In this document: positions 47,830 to 60,030 of the stretch, piece after piece
Layout of the letters: every line of letters begins with the position of its first letter
Position numbering within the stretch: the stretch's first letter is position 1
Source: Fistularia commersonii
Lineage: Eukaryota; Chordata; Actinopteri; Syngnathiformes; Fistulariidae
Assembly (NCBI GenBank): GCA_037954325.1
Contig: JBBMNZ010000007.1
Span: 17,310,001 to 17,374,000 of the forward strand
DNA: 64,000 nucleotides
Direction of reading: 5' to 3'
The notes under the pieces: model-generated
The model's input: the letters and a program-made list of their open reading frames with translations, nothing else
Told to the model about the DNA's origin: nothing
Database searches by the model: none
Program-made: the position numbers and the translations under genes

Positions 47830-48720
47830 AAATAATCAACATTACAGTGCCAGTCCAGCGGTACAACATCCATGCAATGGTGCAGAGTTGTGTCAGCCAG
47901 GACATGCCTCAACAGCCAGAGCCTGGAGGAACCCAGGGCGGACCTCATCCACCCCCCTGAAGAGCTTTTTGACTGTTTCAGCGAAGGCATTTTGACGGGA
48001 TTGAGGAGGTCTTGGAAGTAGTCCTTCCACTGATATACAACATCTTGAGTTGTAGCACACAGTACACAGTGTTGGCGGAGCACTGTTTCCTCCTCCTGAG
48101 CTGGTGGGCCAGAATCTCCTTGAAGCCCACTGGAGGTTGTTCTCCATGGTCTCCCCAAACTCTTCCCATGCCCGAGTTTTTGCCTCGGGCGACCACTGAA
48201 GCCACATGCCGCTTGCCCACGACAGGGGCAAGTGACAGGGGCTGGGTGATGGTGAGGGATGCATGGCATCCCTACTCCCATACTCTCTCGAGAGGCCTGG
48301 TTCCAGACCCCAACCTTTGCGTCGAGGTGAGTCAGACTATATCTAGTCTGAATCTCTCAGTCTCACGCACAAGCTCGGGCTCCTTCCCCGCCAAAGAGGT
48401 CATGACATTCCATGTCCCAAGAGCCAACTTCTGTAGCCAAGGTTCGGACCGCTAAGGTCCCCCGCTCAAGCCACCGCTCAGCTCACAATGCACCCAAATC
48501 CCTTGACCCTTCCAATAGGTGGTGAGTCCAGGGGAAGGGGGACTCATGTTGTCCTTTCGGGCTGTGCCCGGCCGAGCCTCATGGATGCAAGCCCAGCCAC
48601 CAGGCGATCACCATTGAGCCCCACCCCAGGCCTGGGTTACCCGTGTATGGGGAAGGGACAACTGGGTCCCTTGTCTGGTCCCTCACCTGGGACCTGTTTG
48701 CCTTGGCGATCCTTCCAGAG
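47830..48720 (-). mobile_element. LINE 5' part, inverted relative to its 3' part
   Basis: The minus strand holds, in order, an endonuclease start-like phrase (near 48400, WDMECHDL), then EFGETMENNLQWASRRFW (48170) and QDVVYQWKDYFQDLLNPVKM (about 48050-47980), which are linker and RT N-terminal phrases of a LINE. This is the reverse orientation of the RT segment at 48721-49243. The GC content is clearly higher than in the surroundings. Confidence 0.7.
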
Positions 48721-49243
48721 GCATAAAGTCCCCGACATCATATCTCCAGAGATCACTTGGCCGTGCCAACCCCTGCACCACAATAAGGTGGCAGCTCAAG
48801 GAGGGATCCCCCTTTTTCAAAATAGGGGAATTTGGGGGTGTTCTCCAGCTACAGAAGGATCCCACCCCTCAGCGGTCTATTCAGGGGTGTTCACCGGTTC
48901 ATTGAACCTCGGATCCAGGAGGAGAAGTGTGGTTTTCTTCCTGGTCGTGGAACGGAGGACCAGCTCTGTACCCTCAATAGGATCTTCGAGGGGCCGTGTG
49001 TTTTGTGGATCTGGAGAAGGCAGTCGACCGTGTCCAGCAGGCAATCCTGTGGGGGGTGCTCAAATGGGGTACCGAACCCCGTTATACGGGCTTTTTGGTA
49101 ACAGGATACGCTGGAGGGACTATGTCTCTTGGTTGGCCTGGGAAGGCATTTGGATCCCCCCAGAGGAGCTGGACCATGCGCCTGGGGAGAGGGAACTCTG
49201 GGTCTCCCTGCTCTGGCTGCTACTCCCCGCAATGGATGGATAA
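48721..49243 (+). mobile_element. LINE 3' part, reverse transcriptase and C-terminal end
   Basis: The plus strand reads, across frames, RIQEEKCGFLPGRGTEDQLC (48910), MCFVDLEKAVDRVQQAILWG (48996, the RT palm motif with FVDLEKAxDRV) and WRDYVSWLAWEGIWIPPEEL (49110), ending in a stop after PAMDG. Two frame changes show it is dead, and sequence between palm motif and C-terminus is missing. It forms a head-to-head pair with 47830-48720. Confidence 0.8.
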
Positions 49244-49283
49244 TGGAACTAAAAATTCCTCCACAAACTATCAATAGTATGGG

Positions 49284-50225
49284 AATCAGCGACGCGCAGT
49301 CAGTAGAGGCAGGGAAAGCTTGGCCTCACCTGACATCATGGAAAGAAAGAAATGTAAAATGAAAAAGTAAATTAAATGGTTATATTTATTCAGTGATTTG
49401 TACTATAAAGTTATTTTACTCTTAATGTAATTATTTTTAGTTGTTTTTTTTTTTTTTAAATCGCTGAAAAAAAAAATCACATTTAGCGTTTAAATTTGAA
49501 GAAGAGACATGCGGTGACGCAGCAAGCAGCTGAGCCCACTATGGATTGCGCAATCATCATGCTAACTGTGCTGGCAAGCTATGCACTGAGACCGTATTGC
49601 TGTCTCTGTGGATGTCACTATTAAAAAAAAACCACTATTAATATATGAACTAAATGTCCATGGTTTAGCCGATGCGTATAATGTTTTCTGACAACTGTTA
49701 CATGTTTCTTGTGCTGAGCGATCATACAACGACTGCGAAGAAACACTAAGTGAGACACGCAGTAACGTTTGCTTACGGTGGGAGACACCTCTGATCCCTA
49801 AGATCCTTCTTACTACTCGGCTAATAATATAATAATATAATTGGCAATAGCAAGCTACCGTAAACGTTTAACAAGTCAAGTGCAGACATCCAGTTATTTT
49901 TTCCTGATCTCACCAGGCTGTATAGATACAGAGAGACTTTTAAAACTGAAGAAAGATAAGGAAGACGTCTGCTTTTCTTCAGAAGAAGTGGCGCATGGAC
50001 TTCATTTATAAGTAAAGGTAAGAGATAATAACTTTTTTTTTAAATGTGCTTTTTTTTCTATGGTACAGTTTGGATATGTAAAGAATGCTGATATATTTTA
50101 AACAAAACACGTTAACTGCTGCCAATAAAATGGTGAATAAGCTATTCTGTAGGGTTCATATGTTTGTAAATCTGACAGTGGTGACGTCAGTGCCTCACCA
50201 GCCATGAACCTCACCGCACCTCAGA
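49284..50225. mobile_element. Possible non-autonomous DNA transposon
   Basis: The left part 'cagcgacgcgcagtcagtag' and the GAGGC...TTGGCCTCACC that follows, and the right part 'gtcagtgcctcaccagccat' and GAACCTCACCGCAC, resemble the diverged ends of a common fish DNA transposon. Terminal repeats are imperfect and no target duplication is seen, so boundaries are uncertain. Confidence 0.35.
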
Positions 50226-50687
50226 ATGTAACATTTTCTTCATTATGATTATAAAATGAAGGGTTTTATGGCATCTGACATGAAAAGTAGACAATTTTAT
50301 GATAATTTCAATATTCAAGCTTTGTACATCAGTATACCAGAGATCATAAAAGCCATTTGTCTAAACATATGGGTAACTAATTTCTCTCATTATACCTAAA
50401 TGTAAATAACCAAAATGTAAAACATAAAGGAATACAAATGGAGAATAATTCCAAACTATATATAAAAAATACATATTAATATTAATATAATTTTACTATT
50501 ATTTTTCATTTAGGAATACATAACACAAGATCAGGAAAGTGAAAAATCTTCCTTGAAAAACAAAAAAAAGAAATGAACAAAATCAAATACTTAAACTGCC
50601 CCTGTATAAACAACCTTGAGAATCTTGCCGTCTGTTTTAATATCAAGCCATCATAATTTCATGAGAATACAAATGTGTAGTGGCAAG

Positions 50688-50732
<45 letters not shown>

Positions 50733-53700
50733 CTTTACTAAGAGGTAATCTGGTACAACCTAAATTATTCATTAGACTTCCAAATTTGTTTCACAAGTTT
50801 CTAAATCAGTTAGTGTTAGTTTAATTAAATCACTGAATTCATTGCATTTCTGCCTTCCAGCTTCAGAGGGACAGATCTAATGCCAATTTAATTTGACTAC
50901 CCAACACCAAACTCCAACCCTGTTGACCTTCCTTGCTGCTGAGGCTCCACTATGCCTAATGTGCCCTTGAGTATAATTTTAAATTTATTTTTCTGCAGCG
51001 GAAACTGAGCATAATTGAAATCTCTTGCAACTTTTATACGAACCACAGTGGACTTTTTGAGGAAGATGAAACTGCTCTGGAACAAATGAAAATTCAAGGC
51101 TCAAAGGATAGATTTGGGTGAAACATCACTTTAATATACATCTAGCCGGTTAAATAATACAAAGGTTTCCGTGTCTTTTAGTAGAAGTTTAAATCTGGAC
51201 TTCAGGCTTCAGGTATTTTTCACTTGGTGAACGCCGGATCGATAATGGGCAATTTAAAGCCAAAGCCAATAAAAAACACAAAACAACTAATTTTCTGCCA
51301 TCTGTGCGGGTCAAAATTTACTATAGCATTCACTCTCTCAAGAAAGGAGTCGGATTGGAAGAAAGATGTAAATTCCAATTTAAATTCAAAACACACGGAC
51401 ACTCAGACATCAAAGATTTTACAACAAATCGTTCATCCTGAGTCGGAAAGAAAGACTGAAATTCAGTGATAAAGACACTGTTCTAGGCTAACCGAAATAT
51501 ATAACAACTCTTTAAAAAGAAAAAAAAAAGCAAAATCTGAAACTGCAACCGGAACTCACAATTTTACTTCCTGGCAACTGCAGGTTCAAATCAGATCTTT
51601 GTGGGTGTCAAACATTTTGGATCAACAACATGATGAAGACATGTCATGTATGATGTCTATTTCATCTGTGTTATAGTCAGGTGGCAGCATGTCAACAGAG
51701 ACAGCTAATAATCGTGTTGGAAGTTAAATTTTCTATGAGTCTGTGGAAAAATAGCTAAATGGCAGTACGTTTTTTTTTCAGGCTGACTGTTCTCAGTGTT
51801 TATCATCGTATTCATTCCAGGTGCCAGTGTTTGCCATTCTAAATGCTTTTTTAATCTCCGGGATGAGCTTTTACCTCTCCATATGAAGTCATTCGGCTAA
51901 ATCTTGATATTGGCTGATTCCGATTTTGCGTCATTACTTCCACCTCCTTCATTCTCTGAATCTGCTCTCTACAAAACTCCCATTGTAGAATTTCTTGCTC
52001 TGCTTTGCGCTGCTTGCCAGTCCCACAAGCTCATGTAGATATACATAAATTCTCATTAGAATGCTTCAGGAAGTTCCAGTGGAGGAGTTGTTTGTCAAGA
52101 TTAACCAAAGGATCATTTCTGAAACATACTTCTCTCACATTGCTCTCTTGGCGTCCCTCAGGGTAAGGTCTAGGTGCCTGCAGGACAATTTCACAGATAG
52201 CTCTGGAAACTTTCGTAATCATCTCAGCAGTGAGCCCAGACAGGAACATGTTTTTCAACACAACGTATAACACAGTTAGAGCGGTTGAACTGTAATTAAC
52301 CCTCTCAGGCTCAAATTAAGTTGTAGTTGCAGGAAAAATCTGATATTTGGCTGTCGCAAATCTGCAACATCTGCCTGGAGAAGGTTAACAGTAGAGAGAG
52401 ACATGTAACACCAATTTGTCTCTGAAGTTTCTTAGTCATCCAAATCATGGTTAATTGTCAGAAACTTTTTGTGGCAACTGGACTTGATTTTCTTGAAGTA
52501 CGGGCAAACTGAAGAATCCTCTCGGATGAGAGGTGAAACGTTTTCAAGGTAGCACTAATATTCCACGGCACAATGCAAAATGAAATAATGTTTAATCTAT
52601 TATATCCAACAGCGATAGCACCAATCACAGGAAAATTGCTTCTAAAAGTAAAAACGTCCCTGTCCAGATCCATGAATAACAGCCGGCGAGTATCACACTT
52701 CGCAAATGATCATTGTGCTGAGTGAAGGTCAAATATCTATGTTCCCCAGTCCCCCTTCCTTCCGTCTGTCTTGGCTCACTCATAGACCTTGCAGAAATAC
52801 ATGCAGACACTTCCATCACTGAATGCTCACCCATGCTCTCCTCTCCCTCTGGGCCTTTATGATGAGTGAATGCTGCTACTGCAGGTCCAAATTACACCTC
52901 TTGTGTAATTGTCTTCAGTCCATGATCGTCCAACGACTGACCGTATGAAAAAAATATGGAATCTGAGTCCTTGAAATGCATGAAAAAAATAAAGCTGGTG
53001 TTTTGTTTTTGCAAAAGCCAAGCCTGACACTGTTTTCCCAGCCTTTCCTCACACTCTTAGTTGACGTTGGGGTTCACTTTCGTAAAAGAGTTGGAAATTT
53101 TCACTGGCAGTTGAGGTTAGAGCTTTTTATGGTCAATAGTTGGGTCTTAGAATTGCTGCTTTCCACAAATAGTTAGATTTTTGTGCTTTGTGTTTTGGGT
53201 TAAAAATATCTCTCTGCATCCCAGCTCAGCAGAATTTGATTCTGATGGGCATGCCCCAAGGAATGATATATAATAAAGTTTGAGGTATTGATAATAAGAA
53301 TGCACCAATTAATAGGAGCTGGCAAAGCTGAAAACAATTGGGCTGAAATATTCAAACTAACACCAGAGTTAACTAAAAATGTTGATTATTTGGTTATAAG
53401 TATAAATTTAATTCATCATTTTGCTTTAAAATTGCTAAAAACATTGTCAATGAAGAATAGCTATGCGATAACAGTTATTTTGATGATTCTTCTGTCATCT
53501 TTAAATTGAGTAGTCATAAAGCTGATTCATCAGTGAGGTTTAAAACATCAGCTCCCAAAAAATATTGGTGGCTGGAAAGAGAGAGAAAAGTTAAACTCAG
53601 GGTCATGATGAATTGTTTTGGGGAATATAAGTAGATGTAATGTCCTCAAAAGCATCACACATGCAGCTGTCTGGGTGAGAGGAAGAGAGATAATGTTAAA

Positions 53701-53761
53701 GACCGGATGGAGATGAAACAGGGGAGACTGAAAAAAAATGGAGCGAAAGAAAGGACTAGAC
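50226..53761. other. Intergenic, nothing recognised beyond a CA tract
   Basis: Holds an (AC)n tract at 50691-50730. No supported gene. Confidence 0.5.
50691..50730. repeat. (AC)n microsatellite
   Basis: About 20 AC units. Confidence 0.95.
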
Positions 53762-53809
53762 ATATATATGTACATATACATATACAGATATACATATATA
53801 CATATATAC
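53762..53809. repeat. (ATATAC)n-like AT-rich tract
   Basis: Imperfect ATAT/ACAT repeats directly abutting the left end of the hAT-like element at 53810. Confidence 0.85.
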
Positions 53810-54013
53810 CAGTGGTGGGCCTAAAAAAAATATCTGAATCACAAACCTTAATTATATTTTGTCCATGAATACTTATTAAATAATTCCAAATGGTCTGTTC
53901 ACTTCCTTTCATAGCTTTTCTCTTGGTTGACTTCTAGACATACATTTTCATATTAACCAATTACATTTCAGCCATAATCTGTTGCCAGGCAGGATCAAAT
54001 TCAAAGGAATCTG

Positions 54014-54014
<1 letters not shown>

Positions 54015-54059
<45 letters not shown>

Positions 54060-54069
54060 GGGGGGGGCT
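54015..54069. repeat. (TG)n microsatellite followed by a G run
   Basis: About 22 TG units, then eight or so G residues, inside the hAT-like element. Confidence 0.95.
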
Positions 54070-54314
54070 GCACTATCAGTTCTGCAAGCCCTTTACGCAA
54101 ATAATAGGTGTTGATGACGCTGTTGCGTCAACCAATAGGATTTTGAGTTGGCGACATCAAAGCCTTCTCGCAGGCTACAGCAACGTCAGCGTATTCACAC
54201 CCTCTGATTGCATAGTCATAGAGTGGACAAGTATATTAGCGAGGAGAAGCGTACTAGCGAGCTGCGAACAGAAATATAGTTTTGTTTGTTTAGTATTGGT
54301 ATTGTCAACCCACA

Positions 54315-54644
54315 ATGGCTGCAGGGGGAGAAGAAACAGATTTAGTTGCTAATACATTGTTAAAGCCGTTTTCCAGATGGAGTTTTGAAGAAAAGCTGGA
54401 CATAGTAAAGAAAGGTCGGGTAACTCCTAAGCTAGCGAACCTGTCTAAACCAGGAAAAGGATTTGTCCGACATTTTCAAGCCACAAACTATGATCGGTAC
54501 TCCTGGCTCACAGGCTCTGAGGTACACTGCAAATTGTATTACTGGGAGTGTTTGGAGACAAAGCGCATGGATAATGCCAGAATACGCCAGAATAATAGAA
54601 CTCTATTTGAGGAAAGCAAGGAGGATGAATTTTGTCTAGAATAA
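54315..54644 (+). pseudogene. Truncated hAT-type transposase, 109-codon N-terminal remnant
   Basis: This is the open reading frame described under the hAT element. It keeps an ATG and an uninterrupted 109 codons, but after WECLE the family sequence is lost and it ends at a stop. The pair Cys-x(7)-Cys-like positions expected of the TTF finger are only partly present. It is most likely dead. Retention of an open frame leaves a small chance of a short expressed protein. Confidence 0.5.
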
Positions 54645-54837
54645 TCAGAATTTTGGTCAGTAAAATGCTGCAATTTTCCTTAATAACAATGAAAGTTTAT
54701 AAGGTTATTATCTGTGTTTTTTATGTGTCACAGCTGTTTGCTATAAAGGCATTTATTGAGGCTTCTGTCCGTTTTTGTGGCACCCGCCACGGGACCCGAC
54801 TTTGTCTCGGTGTCTTCAGATTTCATTCAGGGAAAAT

Positions 54838-55570
54838 GTTATAATCTGTCCCTCTGCATTTCTATCCTGTATACCAAATCTGCCCATCACTTCTTCATCC
54901 CCTCTACTGCCTTCACCCACATGCCCACTGAAGTCCCTAATTACCACTCTCTCATTTCTGGGAATATTGTGCATCACTTCATCAAACTCATTCCAGAACT
55001 TCTCCTTCTCTTCAAATTCACATCCCACCTGCGGGGCATAGCCACTAACAACATTGAGCATCACACCTTCAATTTCAAGTTTCAGACTCATGAGTCTATC
55101 TGACATTGTTTTCACCTCTAGAACGTTCCTAACAAACTCCTCCTTCAAGATAACTCCTACTCAATTTCTCTTCTTGTCAGTACCATAACAGTACAACTTA
55201 AAGCCTGCTCCTAACTTCTAGCCTTACTACCTTTCCACCTCCTGGACACACAGTATATCCACCTTCCTTCTCTGCATCATGTCAACCAACTCTCTACCTT
55301 TTCCTGTTCAAAGTCCCTACTCTCAGTTCAAGGCTCTTTCCTTTCCTCCTCTCTTTCTGCTTCCGAACACGCGCTCCTCTTTTTCTTGTTCTTTGACCCA
55401 CAGTTGCCCAATTTCAACTGGTACCCTGTAGGTCATCAGTACCAATGGTGGTCGTTGTTAACCCGGTCCTCGACTGACCCGGTATGATATGGTTATGGTT
55501 GACTCGCATGTTTGGTTTTGGCAAAAGTTTTACGCAGGATGCCCTTCCTGCATGCCCTTCCGTGCCCCCC
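54838..55570 (-). mobile_element. LINE fragment, 5' end and endonuclease
   Basis: The minus strand encodes KEEFVRNVLEVKTMSDRLMS, then VVSGYAPQVGCEFEEKEKFW, then HNIPRNERVVIRDFSGHVG, parallel to 34380-34640. The 5' leader (55440-55560) also parallels 34910-35040. Both 3' truncation and point changes are present. Same family as 32811-35090. Confidence 0.85.
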
Positions 55571-58545
55571 CAAGGCAGGCAATTTAATGTTAATTTATTG
55601 GGAGTTATTTGGAGTACCGGGTGGATGTTACCAGCCATCTTGCCAATTGATGGCAAGAGCTTCCTGCTCTTGCTAGAGCTTTGGCAGCTAAACGTCAAAT
55701 ACGTACCCACTGGGCACTGGACTCCAACAGGGGTAGAATTTTGACACTGATTCTAATCCTGATCTTCAAGGAAAGGATTTCTTGGTGCAGAGGGGAAAGG
55801 GTCTAGTTCAGGGGAACTCAGGATCATTTCTTTACTTTTGGCAGATGGTGAGGTTGTGTTGATCTCATCATCGCATAACCTCTTTAGTTTGATTGGGAGG
55901 CAGCGGGATGAAGGTCAACAACTCCAAGTCAAATCCGACAACCTACATTCACTGCTCTTTGGGTAAGGATCAAAAGAGAAAAGTGTTGGATAAGAGCAGT
56001 TATAACTCCACTGCTGCTTGACTTAATACGGCTTCTGATAAAATGTCACAATTTTTGCCTTTTTTCTGAATTTCTCAAATTAATGTCAGTGGAGGAGAAC
56101 TCGAAAGTGAGAAGCTGTATTCATTGGCAGCCACGGGGCAGCTCCAGTACGCTCGCCCCATTGCTGTCTGAAATCCAGAATTTTTTAGTTCATTGCAGCT
56201 GCTGAGATCAACGTCACCTCTGATAAAATGCCACAAGATTGACTTCCTTATTGAAATTTCAGCAGTTCGTTGCTAATCTACCCACAGAGCCGTATAGACA
56301 CACAGCAGCTCTGTCAAAGGGCTCAGGAACACATCACTGTGGCTCAGCCCTGGACAGCTTCTGATAAAATGTCACAATTCCGGGCCCCCTCAACATGACA
56401 ACATGAGTGGAAGAGAGAGAGAAGAATAAAAATTTTGCTTATTGATTATCATGATGCAATCGTCTTCATGCCATCCCAGATAAACAACAGTGTGTGTCTG
56501 ATTAGCATTACCATAAAGATAGACTTAGATGGAGGGAGTTTTTAAGTACAGGTCAATCAGGTAAATACTACTTTCTATTATGTTAACACTGGTTAAGTGA
56601 GGCGGGGGTAATGCACTGTAAGACAGATGATAATGCAGACATGCTAGTGAGATAGTACAAGAGAGAATGTAAGTAATAATGATGTACTGGTTATTAAAAT
56701 GAAGCGTTATTCAAATTAAGCAATGGCATCCCACCACCAGCCTCTTTTAGGTTGGAGAAAATAAACGGCAGTTTCTTTCTGCTGTTCTTTGTTTACAATA
56801 TAATCACATAAGGTGGTGAGACATCAGCCTTACACATTGTGTTGTCTTTTCATGTCCTTGTAATGAAAACTGGACTTAAAACACCCTCTAGGATCTATTT
56901 GCATTTTATTGGTCCTTGTACTGTTGTAATGGATCATTTCATTTTTATCTATAGTCAATTTCAGACACAAAGGTGTCTTGAAATTCGCCTTCACACTGCA
57001 AAAGAGATATATTCAGATTAAGTTATGACAGAAAACTGCTTCGAATGAGGCCCAGCAGACCAGTAGAAAACTGGTTGGTGTGTGTCCAAGTTGTTTCACG
57101 TGTCACTTCTGCTTTCAGGTTTCATACACATATTTGTTGGTTAAAGTAAACAAACAACTGAATATTGTACTTAAAATATGCCAATCAATTATGGTATTAA
57201 TAACACTGAAATATTTTCATGTGTCACATAAAAAAGAGAGCTTAATCTTTTATTTTCCCTTTATCTTCCATGTCTGGAAAAATAGTTTTTCATGAGATTT
57301 GGGCTAAACATCTCATGTGAAACCACAGGCCAAAGCTCAATATAACATGACTGGAACGTCTCTTACAAATAATAGTGACATAAAGCGGAATGTGCAAGAA
57401 TCAAGTCAGGTAAAAAATATGAAACAAAAAAAAAACAGCGCTAACAAGTAGACAGAATTCAAACAAAGGAACAGTTCCAGGAAGTAGCACAATACCAAGC
57501 AGCATAAGCATGCATGATTATGTGTTTCCATGGTGATGTCATATTGCTTTAAAACAAAGGAGTACTGTATTAGATAAAATTGACTTTTAATTACACACTG
57601 TTTTTCTAATCTGTTTTTCCTAGATCTGAGCAGGTAAGCCCCTTCATTTACAAACTAATTTGGAAGATTTTAACATTAAATACTTGTTACTAAAACTAAT
57701 AAGCCCCTCTCAAGTCAAATGCCAGCTCTTCATCATCCAAGTCACACTTTAATGTTGCGTCATTTATTTTCTGTCAGTTTTATATCACAAGTCACCAAAA
57801 CAATGATTTGGGTTATTAGCAATTCAGTCCACATTTTCTCAGAATCAGGCTACAGTTGATCTTCCATATCACAACAGGGGTGAACGCATGACGCTACATT
57901 CACATTTTCAATGGTGAATTAAAATCATTGTCTTTTTGAGACTTCTAATTGTTAATAAACTATGGAAACCTCATGAATAACTTTGAGGTTTGTTCATGGC
58001 TAAACAATAATGTTGTTGAATGTGTTATATACACAATGTGAGTCAAATCTAAATAGAAAGACAGACTTAAACATTTGTATTTGTTGCAAGAAAACCCTGG
58101 AAAATGTTTATCTGCAGCCATAACAAGTGGTTATCAAGCTGTTTATGAACTGCAGTCTTTTATATGTTCTTTGTATATATCCGTAAAAGAATATTTAAGA
58201 TGCCGCAGTTAAATATTAATGGGGCTTCAATTTAAAATTCCTTTGGACAGAACTGCATGGTTTGAAATACGAGAGCGCAGTTTGTTATTTTGATTCGAAT
58301 GTGGGTCAAATCAAAGCAACCTCTGCCAGAACACAAGACCAGAGGCAGCTCAATCGTATGAGTTAATTTTGCCTTCCCTTGAGCTGTTTGTTTGTGTCCA
58401 ATCAAAAATAATTCAGCCAATCAGTGTCGTATTTTGATGCGACAACAATGAGAAGTGATTGGAACAATGGCAACCCTTCATCCAATCACCAGTAAAATAC
58501 ACTGTTTAAAAATGCAAAACAGTTTGTAAAAGGATAAATTATCCA
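55571..58545. other. Intergenic, nothing recognised
   Basis: No convincing coding sequence or repeat identified. AT-rich with short frames only. Confidence 0.5.
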
Positions 58546-58706
58546 GACGTGTGAATGAGAGAGTGAATGGTTGTTTGTCTTTATATGAGCCACTTGTGAC
58601 AGGTCCAGGATGAACCCGCCCTCTCACCCAATGAAAACTGGGATAGGTTCCAGCAACTCTGTGACACTGACTGCAGGATAATCGGTATAGATAATGAATG
58701 AATGAT
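58546..58706 (+). repeat. Short interspersed repeat, 3' portion (copy D)
   Basis: Shares 'tgaatggttgtttgtcttta', then GGTCCAGG and 'actgggataggttccagcaa' with copies B and C. Ends in (AATG)n. 5'-truncated. Confidence 0.7.
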
Positions 58707-59266
58707 GGGTTAGTCAAGTAATGCGCTCCAAAATTCTCCAAAAACACTCCCGTGTTTTGTTTTGTACTTCAGACATTCGTTCGGAATGTATCAGGAAAGG
58801 CATGTCTAAAAGATGCCTCAGACCGAAAGAACAGTTTGGTTTAACCTTAAGAGGTAGCCCTGCAGATCAAATTCAAACTGCAAAAACAGTTTTTGCGTTG
58901 TTTTCAACCTTTGGAATATGTGCATGAAAGGGACAGGCTTGCATTGCTAGATCAAAACACCAAGGAGAATCAGTCCAGGAGATTTTCTAACGGGGGTTAA
59001 AAAAGGCTACAGATCATACAAAGCTTTGGACACAGCTTGATAACCCAGCCAATCAGATACATACAGATAACACTGATCTCAGGTTAAGTTTTTGTTGTTT
59101 CTTTTCAGCAGAAGTAACCATCTTGAGCTTGAGCTGTGTGCCTGCCCTCAGGTCCGAGGTTTCCATCAGACAGTGACATTACACACAAAATGAAACTGCT
59201 CATTCTTATTCTCCATTCTGATGCAAGGCTTTTATCAAACTGACAGTACACTGACGTACTGTATGT

Positions 59267-59288
59267 CACACACACACACACACACACA

Positions 59289-59336
<48 letters not shown>
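59267..59336. repeat. (CA)n microsatellite
   Basis: 70 bp with one GA interruption. Confidence 0.95.
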
Positions 59337-59338
<2 letters not shown>

Positions 59339-59856
59339 AATCCAACCAATCATTAAGTCCAGAGGCACATGCTTAGTGGGCTTTTCCTTTGTGTATCTGT
59401 CACAACTCTCCTGTTCTTTAGATTTTTTTTTTTTTTTTTGCATTATTTGGAATTCTGTGAGGGTTGATGAGATCTGGATCCAAAAGCAGACAGGGGTAAA
59501 ACAAGGTGTTGGAACACAGTGTGGTTTGATGTTAAAGGTAGGCAAGAACCAGTGACTCCGTAAACTTCCAATTCTTCTAGTGCTTTGACGCCTTCACTTT
59601 CATCAGAAACAAAACTGGAGTCTGAGACAAAATGTGTTTGTGTGTCTGTGTGTGTGTGTGTTGTGTGGTAAATTATCTGTTAAGTCTGTTTGGACACCAT
59701 GGAGGCCAAGAGGCTCCTTGCAATTCGACCCAGTCCACACACGTGGATAATAATGTAGGGCTGACACTGCAAATAAAACTAAAAACTAAAAGAACTAATA
59801 AAACTAAACATATAAGCTGAATATATTTACTTAGTGCTCATATTATGTCTCTGTGG

Positions 59857-59857
<1 letters not shown>

Positions 59858-59902
<45 letters not shown>
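59858..59902. repeat. (CA)n microsatellite
   Basis: About 22 CA units. Confidence 0.95.
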
Positions 59903-59905
<3 letters not shown>

Positions 59906-60005
59906 TCTCATTCAGGAAACAAATTTATTTTTTAATTTCTCTTTTCTGTAGTTTGAAAGTTTAGGCAGATCTAACTCTTGGGTCATTACATGCACTGTAG
60001 ATAGA

Positions 60006-60030
60006 TAACCCTAACCCTAACCCTAACCCT
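60006..60030. repeat. Interstitial telomeric repeat, four TAACCC units
   Basis: Four perfect tandem TAACCC units, the vertebrate telomere hexamer in C-strand orientation, followed by a T, inside otherwise non-telomeric DNA. Confidence 0.9.

Larger units (their letters stand above)
53810..54660 (+). mobile_element. hAT transposon 5' part with TTF-type/ZMYM-like N-terminal frame
   Basis: The left end CAGTGGTGGGC resembles a hAT terminal repeat. It contains a (TG)n tract (54015-54058), and an open frame at 54315-54644 starts MAAGGEETDLVANTLLKPFS. The frame contains SFEEKLDIVKKGR, then SKPGKGFVRHFQ and WLTGSEVHCKLYYWEC. From memory these match the N-terminal region of hAT-derived proteins with a TTF-type zinc finger (ZMYM1-like/DUF4371 group). 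The match stops at CLE; the catalytic region is absent. The right end is not certain. Confidence 0.6.

Noticed and set aside
48488..49243. 251-codon open frame on the plus strand
   Set aside because: Long because the region is GC-rich LINE DNA. Recognisable RT and C-terminal phrases occur across several frames, and this frame only captures the C-terminal one.
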